Below, one piece after another: positions 30,298 to 40,640 of a DNA stretch of 64,000 nucleotides. The translations under genes and the position numbers were made by a program. The stretch comes from Petunia secreta. Its lineage: Eukaryota; Streptophyta; Magnoliopsida; Solanales; Solanaceae. The stretch spans positions 22,484,501 to 22,548,500 of the forward strand of contig JARKIP010000065.1 of assembly GCA_029990175.1 (NCBI GenBank). Reading direction: 5' to 3'. The first letter of the stretch is position 1. The number at the start of each line of letters is the position of its first letter. The notes under the pieces were generated by a model that worked only from the letters and a program-made list of their open reading frames with translations, did not search any database and had not been told where the DNA came from.

Positions 30298-31049
30298 TGG
30301 TGCAATGCAATTCCCGAAGGGGTTGCTAGCACAAACGCGGAAGAACAAACAAGAAGGGTAAAGATAGAAGCAAGACAAAACTTGCTTCTTTCGAAAGAAC
30401 AGTGAGGAACCTGTCTCAAAGCTCAATCAAAAGGGATACAAGGATCACCTATACTATGCAACAATCCTCAAGAGAACATTGCCTCTTGCAAACTGAATGA
30501 TCAAGAGGAATGTTCAATCGGACTAACCGAAAGCCACAAATCCTTAAAAGCCCTCACCGGGGTTTTGCTCACGATGGAGACAAGAAGAAATGTGCTCGGC
30601 ACTTTCATTCAATTAATCAATGTTCAAAAACTAACTACTTACAATGAAAGGAAACAGTGTTTATATAGGGAATACTAAGGGTAAACTAGTAAATAGGTCA
30701 CAGTTGACCAATAGAAATAAGCCACGCAGGGCTGAGTTAGAATGTGTTCGGCAGATTTGACTTCGGTAAGCCTTGGCTTCGGTTCTCATTTGTCTGCTCG
30801 AACACACACTTGCTGCCTTCGGACGCTCAATTGTCTTCGAGCTTATTGTCCTCGGTCACTTTTCCTTCGGGCTCAAATCTGAAGATAATGCCTTCAATTC
30901 TTGAGCTCGGCCACTCAGCTTCGGAGCAATTGTTTTCCTTCGGCCAGGCTAAGTGAACATGCACATCGTGCAGCAGCTTGGCTTGGCTTCTTGTCATCGG
31001 TCTCCTTGGTGGATCGAACACTTGATCAGCACGTGTTCGGGCTGCATCA
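30298..31049 (-). repeat. V1 3' LTR (752 bp)
   Basis: The minus strand starts TGATGCAGCCC and ends GCATTGCACCA. It carries many TTCGG/CTCGG pentamers on the plus strand and neither palindrome type. The first 223 bp (minus sense) also encode the pol C-terminus. Confidence 0.95.
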
Positions 31050-32584
31050 TCCTCCCCTTCTTGAGAAGATTTCGTCCTCGAAATCAAGCCCTCCTCATCC
31101 TCCGAAGTTGGACCTACAACACAAGGAACTAAGTCAGTAACATTAAAGGTGTTGGACACGTTATACTCACCAGGGAGGTCGATCACGTAGGCATTGTTGT
31201 TGATCTTGGTCAACACTTGAAATGGACCATCCCCTCGAGGAGCCAACTTTCCTTTCCTTTGGTTCGGGAAGAGTTCCTTTCGGAAGTGAACCCAAACCCA
31301 ATCTCCCTTCTTTAATTCCAACTTTTTACGCCCCTTGTTTTTCTTTAAGGCAACCTTTGCATAGGCCTCCTCGAGGTTCTTCTTCACCTTTGCATGCAAT
31401 TCGATCAAGGCAGCTGCTCTTCGAGTACCTTCAAAATCAAGAATAGAATCTCGAGGCAATGGGGTTAAATCAAGTGGAATCAAATGATTAAAGCCATACA
31501 CACATTCAAACGGGGTCATGTTGATCATTCTATGCACCGTTCGATTGTATGCAAACTCCATCATGGGCAAACGATCAGACCAGTTTCCAACCTTCCCGTT
31601 GGTCATTGCCCGAAGCAACGATCCCAAGGTTCGGTTAACTACCTCGGTCTGTCCATCAGTCTGAGGATGGTGAGACGTCGAGAATAGTAGCTTGGTGCCG
31701 AGGGCACCCCACAAACACTTCCAAAAATGACTCAAGAACTTCGAGTCTCGATCACTCACAATAGTACGAGGTACACCATGCAATTTTAACACGTTAGAAA
31801 CAAACAATGTAGCTACATGCTGTGCATCATCACACTTTTTGCAAGGAATAAAGTGAGCCATTTTTGAAAAACGGTCAACCACAACGAAGATGCTATCATG
31901 TCCTCCCCCCGACCTCGGTAACCCCAAGACAAAGTCCATGGATATATCAACCCAAGGTCGATCAGGCACAGGCAACGGGGTGTACAATCCATGAGGGTTG
32001 GACCTTGATTTTGCTTTCTTGCAAACGAGACAAGCGTTGCAAAGCTTTTCCACATCTCGTCGCATTTTGGGCCAATGGAACTGCTCGGTCAAGATACCAA
32101 GAGTTTTATCGACACCGAAGTGCCCCATCAGTCCACCTGAGTGAGCTTCTCGAACCAAGAGCTCTCTCCATGATGACACTGGCACACAAACCCTCCCATT
32201 GTTGAAGAGGTAGCCATCATGCCACTGATATTTCTCAACCTTTCGGCCACTCAAGATTGCGTCTCGAACACATTTCAGCTTGGGATCGTCCTCGTACATC
32301 GACTTGATGCTTTCGAATCCCATGAGCCTAGAGGCGAGAGTGGTCGCTAAGGCAAATTTCCTTGATAGCGCATCGGCCACAACATTATCTTTTCCCTTTT
32401 TGTAATGAATTACATAGGGAAAGCTTTCAATAAATTCAACCCACTTGGCATGTCTTCGATTCAATTTCTCCTGACCTCGGAGATGTTTCAAAGATTCATG
32501 ATCACTTTTGATCACAAATTCTCGAGGCCACAAATAATGCTGCCAATGGGCGAGTGCTCGAACGAGGGCATACAACTCTGTCAT
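30827..32584 (-). CDS. V1 RNase H end and integrase, open frame
   Basis: An open frame of about 585 codons. It starts in RNase H (ELYALVRALAHWQ, DALSRKFAL). Integrase has the zinc region (REAHSGGLMGHFG, CNACLVCKKAK), Asp in DISMDFVLGLP, Asp in IVSDRDSKF and Glu in GQTEVVNRTLG, then YGFNHLIPLDL, RGDGPFQVL and NTFNVTDL. It crosses the purine tract as SQEGEDD and runs 74 codons into the LTR, encoding RRPMTRSQAKLLHDVHVHL. It belongs downstream of the reverse transcriptase at 33929, from which a 2-bp loss near 32580 separates it. Confidence 0.9.
   Translation of the reverse strand: MTELYALVRALAHWQHYLWPREFVIKSDHESLKHLRGQEKLNRRHAKWVEFIESFPYVIHYKKGKDNVVADALSRKFALATTLASRLMGFESIKSMYEDDPKLKCVRDAILSGRKVEKYQWHDGYLFNNGRVCVPVSSWRELLVREAHSGGLMGHFGVDKTLGILTEQFHWPKMRRDVEKLCNACLVCKKAKSRSNPHGLYTPLPVPDRPWVDISMDFVLGLPRSGGGHDSIFVVVDRFSKMAHFIPCKKCDDAQHVATLFVSNVLKLHGVPRTIVSDRDSKFLSHFWKCLWGALGTKLLFSTSHHPQTDGQTEVVNRTLGSLLRAMTNGKVGNWSDRLPMMEFAYNRTVHRMINMTPFECVYGFNHLIPLDLTPLPRDSILDFEGTRRAAALIELHAKVKKNLEEAYAKVALKKNKGRKKLELKKGDWVWVHFRKELFPNQRKGKLAPRGDGPFQVLTKINNNAYVIDLPGEYNVSNTFNVTDLVPCVVGPTSEDEEGLISRTKSSQEGEDDAARTRADQVFDPPRRPMTRSQAKLLHDVHVHLAWPKENNCSEAEWPSSRIEGIIFRFEPEGKVTEDNKLEDN
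31050..31063 (-). other. V1 polypurine tract
   Basis: The minus strand reads CAAGAAGGGGAGGA inside the pol frame. TTCGAGGACGAA is at 31071-31082. Confidence 0.9.
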
Positions 32585-33929
32585 ACGTAGAGTAATTCAA
32601 AGTTGCACCCTTAAGCTTTTCGCTAAAGTAAGCGATCGGCTTCGAGTCTTGCATCAGCACTCCTCCGATCCCAACTCCAGACGCATCACACTCGACTTCG
32701 AATGCTTTGCCGAAGTTAGGGAGTTGCAACAACGGGGTAGAACAAAGCCTCCGCTTCAACTCTTGGAAAGCCCTCTCTTGGGACTCTCCCCACACAAATG
32801 GATTGTCTTTCTTCACCAGCTCGGTTAAAGGAGCTGCCACGGTGCTAAAGTCACGAACAAACCTTCGGTAAAAGCTAGCTAAGCCATGGAAGCTACGAAC
32901 TTGTGATACCGAGGTTGGAGTTGGCCAATCTTTGATGGCTTCGACTTTTGATTCGTCGACTTCGACACCATTAGCACTGACAACAAATCCAAGAAAGACT
33001 ACACGATCGACACCAAAGGCGCATTTCTTGAAGTTGGCATACAACTTCTCTTCTCGAAGCTTTTCAAGTACTTGCCTTAGGTGGTCGACATGTTCATCCA
33101 CGGTTCTGCTATAAATAAGTATGTCATCGAAATAAACGACAACAAACTTATTTATGAACGGTTTGAGCACATGGTTCATCAATCGCATGAATGTGCTCGG
33201 GGCATTGGATAAGCCAAAAGGCATCACCAACCATTCATAGAGACCGAATTTGGTCTTGAATGCGGTTTTCCACTCGTCCCCGGGTTTCATTCGGATCTGA
33301 TGGTAACCGGACCTGAGGTCTATCTTCGAAAAACATGAAGAACCACTTAACTCATCTAGCATGTCATCTAATCGAGGGATAGGATGACGATACTTTACCG
33401 TTATTTTGTTGACTGCTCGACAGTCAACACACATTCGCCATGTTCCATCCTTCTTCGGGACAAGGATAACAGGAACGGCGCAAGGACTCAAGCTCTCTCG
33501 AACGAGGCCCTTGCTCAGCAATTCATCAACCTGCCGTTGGAGCTCTTTGGTGTCTTCGGGATTACACCGGTATGCAGGTTTGTTAGGGATTTGAGACCCT
33601 GGTACGAAGTCAATTTGGTGCTCGATTCCTCTCAACGGAGGTAATCCACCTGGCATTTCCTCGGGAAACATGTCCTCGAAGTCCTGCAAAACTTTACGAA
33701 CAAACAAAGGCAAAGGGTTATCATTAGAAAAATCATCATTAGAGTTTAGAAGGATACCCTTGTGCACGAGGCAAATCATCATCTGACCGTGGTCGTTGCC
33801 TCGTAAGATCTCACCGGGTTGCATGATTGCACAAATTCCTTTCACTTCGGGCGGTGAGTTTGTCTCTTCGGGCCCCAATTTTGCTCCCATCGGAAGCTTA
33901 GCTTTGGCCGCTTCTTTCAATTCTTTCAT
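32585..33929 (-). pseudogene. V1 reverse transcriptase and RNase H start
   Basis: The frame starts after a TGA that replaces CGG (Arg) in the linker. It then reads EAAKAKLP, GLPPLRGIEHQIDFVPGS, VPKKDGTWRMCVDCRAVNK, LRSGYHQIRMKPGDEWKTAF, MPFGLSNAPS, catalytic VVYFDDILIYS and FEVECDASGVGIGG. At about 32582 two bases are missing relative to W, and the frame is lost just before KELYALVRA. Both substitutions in CGG to TGA are transitions. Confidence 0.9.
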
Positions 33930-34550
33930 TCATTTATAGTCCTCGGTGACTTGTTTTGGAGACAAGGGTTTGAGTACGAAACTCTTCCCATCAAGCTTCA
34001 CAGTGTAAGTGTTGGATCTGCCATTGTGAACAGCTGTTCGATCATACTGCCATGGTCGACCTAATAGCAAATGACAAGCTTGCATCGGAACCACATCGAA
34101 TATCATTTCATCTTGATACTCTCCGATTTTGAACTTGATCCACACTTGTTTGACAACCCTCAATTCTCCACACTCATTCAGCCATTGTAACTTGTAAGGG
34201 TGGGGATGCTTCATCGTAGGTAAGCCCATTTGTGAAACCAAAGTTTGGCTTACTACATTGGCACAACTACCAGAATCAATGATCATCGAACACACCTTTC
34301 CCCTCACTCGACATCGGGCATGAAAGAGGTTTTCTCTTTGGTTGTCCTCTTCTTCAAGAGTCATGCAGCTCAAATTCCTTCGAACCACAAGAAACATTTC
34401 CGGATTATCAGCTTCGGCAGCCTCATGATCATCATCAACTTCAGCTCGATCAGTCTCCTCGATAATTTCCTCCTCGGTGTCACTCGCTTGCTCATGGACG
34501 GTTCCATCTTCGAGCAGAAGCATAACTTTGCGAGTTGGGACACTCTTTTG
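33930..34550 (-). CDS. V1 protease and linker
   Basis: An acidic linker (SDTEEEIIEETD) leads to FLVVRRNLSCM, then MIIDSGSCANVVSQ (about 34262-34301) with the catalytic Asp intact, YKLQWLNECGEL, and FDVVPMQACHLLLGRPWQYD. The frame is offset from gag, with the shift lying just after the zinc knuckle, where gag reads KECPN. Confidence 0.88.
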   Translation of the reverse strand, partial: QKSVPTRKVMLLLEDGTVHEQASDTEEEIIEETDRAEVDDDHEAAEADNPEMFLVVRRNLSCMTLEEEDNQRENLFHARCRVRGKVCSMIIDSGSCANVVSQTLVSQMGLPTMKHPHPYKLQWLNECGELRVVKQVWIKFKIGEYQDEMIFDVVPMQACHLLLGRPWQYDRTAVHNGRSNTYTVKLDGKSFVLKPLSPKQVTEDYK

Positions 34551-35877
34551 CCATATGACCATAACCTTTGCATTTGTGACACTGAATGTTTGAAGCACTT
34601 GGAGAGTTTAGTTGCACTTTACCTCCCACTTCTCTTGGTTGGTTAACGGTCACACCTCTTTCGAAGGGTCTCTTCGAATCTCGAACAGTGTTAGCACTTG
34701 CTTGGTTTGGACTCTTCCATTCTTTACTTCGGTTCAAAGGAGTAGAAGTAGTAACCCCTCGATACCGATTTGCCTTATCGTCCTTCACCAACTTTTCAGC
34801 TTCGGTGGCAGCATCAAACAAATCTCCCAACGTGTGGTACACGTGGAGTCTCAACTGAGATGACACATCCCTAGCCAAGCCATTTTTGAATCTGATAATG
34901 GCTTGTTCTTCATCTTCGACCAGATCAAGATTCAATCGAACCTTTTCAAACTCATCGTGGTACTCTTGGACAGACTTGGACCCTTGCTTTAACTCATATA
35001 GCTTTTGCATTTGAGTCTGCCTGTACTTGGCACTCAAGTACTTACCATCCATCGCCCTCATCAACTGTGGCCACGTATTGACTACTGGATAGTCATTTCT
35101 TCGTCTATGCCTCTTGTCAGATTCCCACCATGTTGATGCATAAGCTTCGAACGAAGCAATGGCATGGGCAGCTTTTCTCTCATCGGTCATCTCATTGGTT
35201 TCAAAGATGCGCTCCATTCTAAGCTTCCATTCAAGATACTCATCGGGATCACTAGTTCCTTTAAAGGGTGGAAGAGTGATCTTGACACTGTTCAAGTTTG
35301 AGTCTCGAACACCACGAACCTGTTCGGGAAACTCATCATCTCGATCAATAGCCTCACGCTCAATATTTCTTTCAACATTTGCGCCTCGGCCTCGACCTCG
35401 GAAATTTCCACGTCCTCGGTGAGCTTGCCTTCGTTGAGCGAATGGCGGCTCACGCTCATATTCGTCCTCGGGAAATTCCTCTTCATCAATCTCTTCGATT
35501 ACAGCACCAAGGTCTCTTCGGGCCCTTGGAAGTGGTAACCTCTCTCCTCGGGGAATGCCCAAGTTTTGATTTCCAGCTTGGGGATTGCCCAAGTTTTGTT
35601 GTGCTTGGGGATTGCCCAAGTTAAGCTCTCTTCGAATTGCTTCACTCGTCAACTGATGTTGTCGAAGAAGCTCAGCATACAGCTCAGGTTTCATCGGAGT
35701 GGATTCACTCGTTCCAGCGCCGGACCCATTCATGGCCACGGACGCACTTCCTTGTTCGAGTTGAGTTACTCGAGCACTCACTCCTCTTACATCGGCACTG
35801 ACACTTTGTATCGCAGCCATGAGATCGGCTAACGACAATTCAGGCTTCTCAATGCTTTTGCCATCGTTTCCAGCCAT
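34492..35877 (-). CDS. V1 gag
   Basis: The start at 35877 (MAGNDGKSIEKPELS) follows a TGTGCAG/GTACA acceptor-like junction. Order: a coiled N-terminal region (about 1-80), LGNPQ/LGIPR repeats, an arginine-glycine region (RGRGNFRGRGRGAN), the capsid-like core (LPPFKGTSDPDEYLEW, YASTWWESDKRHRRRN, YELKQGSKSVQEYHDEFEK), and the zinc knuckle CHKCKGYGHMAKEC. It is about 460 residues long and full length for this group. The last residues differ because of the shift before protease. Confidence 0.88.
   Translation of the reverse strand: MAGNDGKSIEKPELSLADLMAAIQSVSADVRGVSARVTQLEQGSASVAMNGSGAGTSESTPMKPELYAELLRQHQLTSEAIRRELNLGNPQAQQNLGNPQAGNQNLGIPRGERLPLPRARRDLGAVIEEIDEEEFPEDEYEREPPFAQRRQAHRGRGNFRGRGRGANVERNIEREAIDRDDEFPEQVRGVRDSNLNSVKITLPPFKGTSDPDEYLEWKLRMERIFETNEMTDERKAAHAIASFEAYASTWWESDKRHRRRNDYPVVNTWPQLMRAMDGKYLSAKYRQTQMQKLYELKQGSKSVQEYHDEFEKVRLNLDLVEDEEQAIIRFKNGLARDVSSQLRLHVYHTLGDLFDAATEAEKLVKDDKANRYRGVTTSTPLNRSKEWKSPNQASANTVRDSKRPFERGVTVNQPREVGGKVQLNSPSASNIQCHKCKGYGHMAKECPNSQSYASARRWNRP
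35554..35630 (-). repeat. Gag hairpin repeats in V1
   Basis: Two exact copies of CTTGGGCAATCCCCAAG (minus strand) and one of CTTGGGCATTCCCCGAG. They encode LGNPQ and LGIPR and lie at the same gag position as in E1, P1 and R1. Confidence 0.88.
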
Positions 35878-37068
35878 TGTACCTGCACAAGTCAAAGATC
35901 AAAACAAAAGTTAGGGTTAGAAATCACCTCACACACTCCCTCACCTTTGATGGGTGGCACTCGGGTCCACTCAATTTATGGGTTCGGTTTTTGATCACTC
36001 AAGGACTTGTTAACAGTGGCTCGTCTGATTGATCGGTCCTCTAAGATCCTTCAAGTTCGACAATAGTCACTGCCTCTTCGGGAAGAGTGAAGTGATGTTC
36101 GACTCGATGGAACGGACGCTTTTCAACTGAGCTCGGGGAGTCAAAAGAATTTCTACGATAGTTTGGACTTCGGTCATCCCTTCGCACGAATTCCTATCAG
36201 CTTAAAAGAGTTAGTACGACCTTGAGTAGGACAATTACTCAAAAGATCCACCAACTAGAATTTGACACGAAAGAAAGTGAGAACCTAGGAGAATCTACCC
36301 TTTTGATTCCCTTTTGGAATCTTTTTCGATCACACCCACTCCTGTCCGTACAAAAGTGGTCCCTCCTTGGTACGGATAGGGTTTTACCTTATCCACTTTC
36401 CTTTTTCAGCCGACAACTTTCACCTGGGGGTTTTGATGTTAAAATTTTAACCCCTTTCTTCTTCAATGGAACAGTGACCTTGCTCCGGCGTACGGACGCA
36501 ACAACTTCGGTTCACTGACCACAAATTTTCTAACAAGATCTGGGTTGCTTTCGACTCCGGTTCCAACGACGGAGGAATTTAAGTTCTTCGAGCCAAGACT
36601 AGCTCGACGTGTCGTACACTGTTACGAACTTGTAACAAATTTCCGGTGTACGGACAACGTTTCCAACTTAAGAACTTCGATTTTAAGCAATAAACAAACC
36701 CAAATCACTCAAGAACCACCAACCTTCATCGGTCTCCACCAACACGGCTGGGGTTTGATTTCCAGTCACCAAGGAAGCTTAAAAACAGTCCAAAATTCGC
36801 CAAGAAACCCTAGTCACGAAATCAGTACGTCGGGTATTCGTTGGAATCAGAACTCGATGGTGAACAAGAATCCAAGATTGTTTTTCCGAAACAACCAACA
36901 ATCAAACATTATTTTTGAATTTTTCTTTTAACACTTTTTTTTTTTTTGTAAGAACACCAACAGTAACAAACAAAACAGGAACACGAAACGGAACACAAAG
37001 ACAAAAAATGCACGAAAATAAAGATAACGTGAACAGGATTTGGGGTTGTAGAAACAAGCCCAAACCGT
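35878..37068 (-). other. V1 leader
   Basis: Non-coding leader. It lacks palindrome types A and B but has several GTACGGA/TCCGTAC elements (about 36346-36390, 36490, 36647). No gene is seen. Confidence 0.78.
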
Positions 37069-37080
37069 GCTCTGATACCA
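37069..37080 (-). other. V1 primer binding site (tRNA-iMet)
   Basis: The minus strand reads TGGTATCAGAGC, three bases from the LTR. Confidence 0.92.
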
Positions 37081-37083
37081 AGA

Positions 37084-37835
37084 TGGTGCAATGCAATTCC
37101 CGAAGGGGTTGCTAGCACAAACGCGGAAGAACAAACAAGAAGGGTAAAGATAGAAGCAAGACAAAACTTGCTTCTTTCGAAAGAACAGTGAGGAACCTGT
37201 CTCAAAGCTCAATCAAAAGGGATACAAGGATCACCTATACTATGCAACAATCCTCAAGAGAACATTGCCTCTTGCAAACTGAATGATCAAGAGGAATGTT
37301 CAATCGGACTAACCGAAAGCCACAAATCCTTAAAAGCCCTCACCGGGGTTTTGCTCACGACGGAGACAAGAAGAAATGTGCTCGGCACTTTCATTCAATT
37401 CATCAATGTTCAAAAACTAACTACTTACAATGAAAGGAAACAGTGTTTATATAGGGAATACTAAGGGTAAACTAGTAAATAGGTCACAGTTGACCAATAG
37501 AAATAAGCCACGCAGGGCTGAGTTAGAATGTGTTCGGCAGATTTGACTTCGGTAAGCCTTGGCTTCGGTTCTCGTTTGTCTGCTCGAACACACACTTGCT
37601 GCCTTCGGACGCTCAATTGTCTTCGAGCTTATTGTCCTCGGTCACTTTTCCTTCGGGCTCAAATCTGAAGATAATGCCTTCGATTCTTGAGCTCGGCCAC
37701 TCAGCTTCGGAGCAATTGTTTTCGTTCGGCCAGGCTAAGTGAACATGCACATCGTGCAGCAGCTTGGCTTGGCTTCTTGTCATCGGTCTCCTTGGTGGAT
37801 CGAACACTTGATCAGCACGTGTTCGGGCTGCATCA
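37084..37835 (-). repeat. V1 5' LTR (752 bp)
   Basis: Nearly identical mate of 30298-31049. Confidence 0.95.
37446..37453 (-). promoter_or_regulatory. TATA box, V1 5' LTR
   Basis: The minus strand reads TATATAAA. Confidence 0.6.
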
Positions 37836-38280
37836 GGTGTTCAACATGTTCATCCACAGATTTACTATAAACAAGTATGTCATCGAAGTAAAAGACAACA
37901 AACTTATTTATGAACGGTTTGAGCACATGGTTCATCAGCCGTATGAATGTGCTCGGTGCATTGGATAAGCCAAAAGGCATCACCAACCATTCATAGAGAC
38001 CGAACTTGGTCTTGAATGCGGTTTTCCACTCGTCTCCGGGTTTCATTCGGATTTGGTGGTAACCGAACCTGAGGTCTATCTTCGTAAAGCACGAAGAACC
38101 ACTTAATTCATCTACCATGTCATCTAATCAAGGGATAGGATGACGATACTTTACCGTTATTTTGTTGACTGCTCGGCAATCAACACACATTCGCCATGTT
38201 CCATCTTTCTTTGGGACAGGTATAACAGGAACGACGCAATGACTCAAGCTCTCTCGAACAAGGCCCTTGTTCACCAACTC
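37836..38280 (-). pseudogene. W reverse transcriptase N-terminal part
   Basis: VDELSGSSCFTKIDLRFGYHQIRMKPGDEWKTAF, MPFGLSNAPS and VVFYFDDILVYSKS are present, plus CVDCRAVN upstream. The invariant-looking Arg-Ser-Gly is Arg-Phe-Gly here. A stop separates it from the upstream part near 38120. Confidence 0.83.
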
Positions 38281-38286
38281 ATCAAC

Positions 38287-38853
38287 CTACAGTTGGAGCT
38301 CTTTGGTGTCTTCGGGATTACACCGGTATGCAGGTTTGTTGGGGATTTGTGACCCCGGTACGAAGTCAATTTGGTGCTCGATTCCTCTCAACGGAGGTAA
38401 TCCACCAGGCATTTCTTCAGGGAACATGTCTCCGAAGTCCTGCAAAACACTTTGTACAGCACTAGCCAAAGGGTTATAATTAGGAAAATCATCATTAGAG
38501 TTTAGAAAGATACCCTTGTGCACGAGGCAAATCATCATCTGACCGTTGTCATTGCCTCGTAGAAACTCACCCGGTTGCATGATCGCACAGATTCCTTTTA
38601 CTTCGGGCAGTGAGTTTGTCTCTTCGGGCCCCAATTTTGCTCCCATCGGAAGCTTAGCTTTGGCCGCTTCTTTCAATTATTTCATCCGTTTATAGTCCTC
38701 GGTGACTTGTTTTTGAGACAAGGGTTTGAGTATGAAACTCTTCCCATCGAGCTTTACAGTGTAAGTGTTGGACCTGCCATTGTGAACAGCTGTTCGGTCA
38801 TATTGCCATGGTCGACCCAATAGCAAATGACAAGCTTGCATCGGCACCACATC
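38287..38853 (-). pseudogene. W linker and protease end
   Basis: DVVPMQACHLLLGRPWQYDRTAVHN is followed by the linker (SFILKPLSQKQVTEDYKRMK), EAAKAKLPMGAKLGPEE and RGIEHQIDFVPGS. A TAA after KRMK at about 38677 breaks the frame. The protease active site lay to the right and was lost when the R1 LTR joined at 38854. Confidence 0.83.
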
Positions 38854-39046
38854 TGATGCAATATAAAATGGCCTAAATGACAACCATCAAAAAGCCAAGC
38901 TCGAGAGCACAAGGGATACGAGTCAAGGGCTCCGGAAACGACTTGAAGATCATGCAAAGGAGCGCCAACGAAGGAGGAGCACATAGGCGCCAAAGAAGAG
39001 GCTCGGGGGACACATTTTGAGCCATTCCAAGAACACCCAGGAAGGG

Positions 39047-39185
39047 GCGGACCGCCTAGTTGAAGTTGAGCCTCTGGATTTTGTGGCGCCTGAAAAAGGG
39101 GCGGACCGCCTGTTTTGGAGCTTGGGCCGCCCACTCTGTAGTGGAGAGAAGTGGGCGGACCGCCTACTCCCACTAGGCGGGGTGC
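39047..39185. repeat. Type A palindrome array (GGCGGACCGCC), R1 5' LTR
   Basis: Units are mainly GGCGGACCGCC, with one GGCGGGGTGCC. Confidence 0.9.
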
Positions 39186-39304
39186 CTGGTTGTTTTGCTT
39201 GGACGGGAATTTCATGTATAATTCAGATTTTGGCCCTACGAGGCTTGTAATGCTTTTATGACATTTGAGGGCTTTTAGTCATTTCACAAGGGGTTAGGAA
39301 AAAC

Positions 39305-39312
39305 TATAAATA
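39305..39312 (+). promoter_or_regulatory. TATA box, R1 5' LTR
   Basis: TATAAATA lies downstream of the palindrome array. Confidence 0.6.
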
Positions 39313-39635
39313 CACCCCTTAGCCATTTTCTTCATTAGTTAGCCATTGTTTAGAAGAGAGAATTGAGAGAGAACATTGAAGAGGCCGAGCCCTTCTTGTT
39401 TGAGCCCGAGGCTCGTGTATGTCTCGACTTGGAACCTATGGAGATCAACACCTAGTTTGTTTCCATTGTAAGGTTCGAGTTTCCCTTCTCCCTTTTGAAT
39501 TCAATTAACGTTAGTGAATTGAATTCGATTCTTTCTTCTATTTCTTGCCTTCCTAGTCTTCGATTTCTTGTTATCTTTATCGCTTCCGCATATTTGTATC
39601 GTATTTAGCTTCCGCTCGTTTTGGGTTGCATCAGT

Positions 39636-39647
39636 TGGGATCAGAGC
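39636..39647 (+). other. R1 primer binding site, one mismatch
   Basis: TGGGATCAGAGC, with G in place of T at position 4. Confidence 0.85.
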
Positions 39648-40640
39648 AAGGCTCGGGTTATGTTCTGACAAACCCCTGTTCCTTGTTCCATATGTTAGTA
39701 TTGTTGTTGTGTTGTTCTTGAAAATGAAGTAAACAAAAAAATTGAAAAACATGAAAATTTCACAAAAATTGTTGGAACTTGTTGGATTGGAGCACCCATA
39801 CATTTAAAATCATTGGGGTTTGTTCTATATCGTATTCCCGTCCTTTTGGTACCAAAAGTACAAGATTTGGTGGTGTATTTCAAAATTTGAAGAAATCAAA
39901 TTCCCAAATTTTCAAAGAACCCTAGAATTTTGCTCAAGAATCAAAATCGATTGATTGTTGTTTGTTTGGGGTTAAAAACTATTGGGAAATGTTTAGAAAC
40001 ATCATACACATCTTTGGGTATCATTAGGATCGAAAACAAGTCGAAAACGTTGGATTTTGAGTGCTAAACGAGCCAAAAACCTATTTTCGGACCGTGCTGA
40101 AAGCACCAGTCGGCGGACCGCCCTCTCCTATAGGCGGACCGCCCATTTTTCTTCAGCTTTCTGGATTTTGGAGTAGGCGGACTGCCCACCTTGCAGAGGC
40201 GGGGCGCTCCGCCTGACCTCTGAAGGTGTTGTTTGGGTAGTTTTTCCTAGGTTTTTTCTATTTCTTTGTTGCCTAACCTCTAATTAGTGCCTATCTAAGT
40301 AATATTTCTACTTAATTAGCACTAATCTTTCATTGCTTTTAGGTGAATTCGTGCCTTAGTTGGACAGTAGAACTCCAAGAAGATCCGTAGAATCCTTTGA
40401 CTCAAGTCCTTACTCTAAATTGCTTATCGTACATCGAGTCATATCAACTCCACTCACCCCGGAGTACAGTTGACTTGTGAGTTGATTGATTGAGTTGAGG
40501 ATTGTTGTCCAACTACTTGAAGCTTTACTACTCAAGTCCGAGTGAAATATCCACCACCACTATACAAGTGAACCGAGTGCTATACACGTGAGGGTGTGTG
40601 TGAGGTGATTTCACTAACGTTTGTTCTTTTTGTAGGTACA
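39648..40640 (+). other. R1 leader
   Basis: The first part resembles Q-type leaders and the second part (from about 40220) resembles the P1 leader, so the recombination point probably lies here. Type A palindromes are at 40110-40216. It ends TTTTTGTAG/GTACAATG. No gene is seen. Confidence 0.78.
40110..40216. repeat. Type A palindrome array, R1 leader
   Basis: GGCGGACCGCC units followed by one GGCGCTCCGCC unit, which suggests a join between two subtypes. Confidence 0.88.

Larger units (their letters stand above)
30298..37835 (-). mobile_element. V1: CRM-like element, most complete copy
   Basis: V1 is structurally full length (7.5 kb): 5' LTR 37084-37835, primer site 37069-37080, leader, gag, protease, pol, purine tract 31050-31063, 3' LTR 30298-31049. 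Both LTRs are 752 bp and differ by only a few bases, and GGTGT is perfect, so it is probably recent. It needs only a few changes to be frame-intact: a shift at the gag-protease junction, one stop before reverse transcriptase, and a 2-bp loss before the end of RNase H. Confidence 0.95.
28905..38853 (-). mobile_element. W: V-family CRM-like element, both ends lost, split by V1
   Basis: W covers 28905-30297 (integrase, RNase H, reverse transcriptase) and 37836-38853 (reverse transcriptase N-terminus, linker, protease end). V1, a close relative, is inserted in its reverse transcriptase with GGTGT at 30293-30297 and 37836-37840. The left end is cut by the Q-type LTR and the right end by the R1 LTR. 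Neither LTR of W is in the window. Confidence 0.88.
38854..39633 (+). repeat. R1 5' LTR (780 bp), Q2-like ends
   Basis: It starts TGATGCAATATAAAATGG as in Q2 and ends GGGTTGCATCA. Unlike Q2 it holds GGCGGACCGCC palindromes (39047-39185). Confidence 0.9.
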
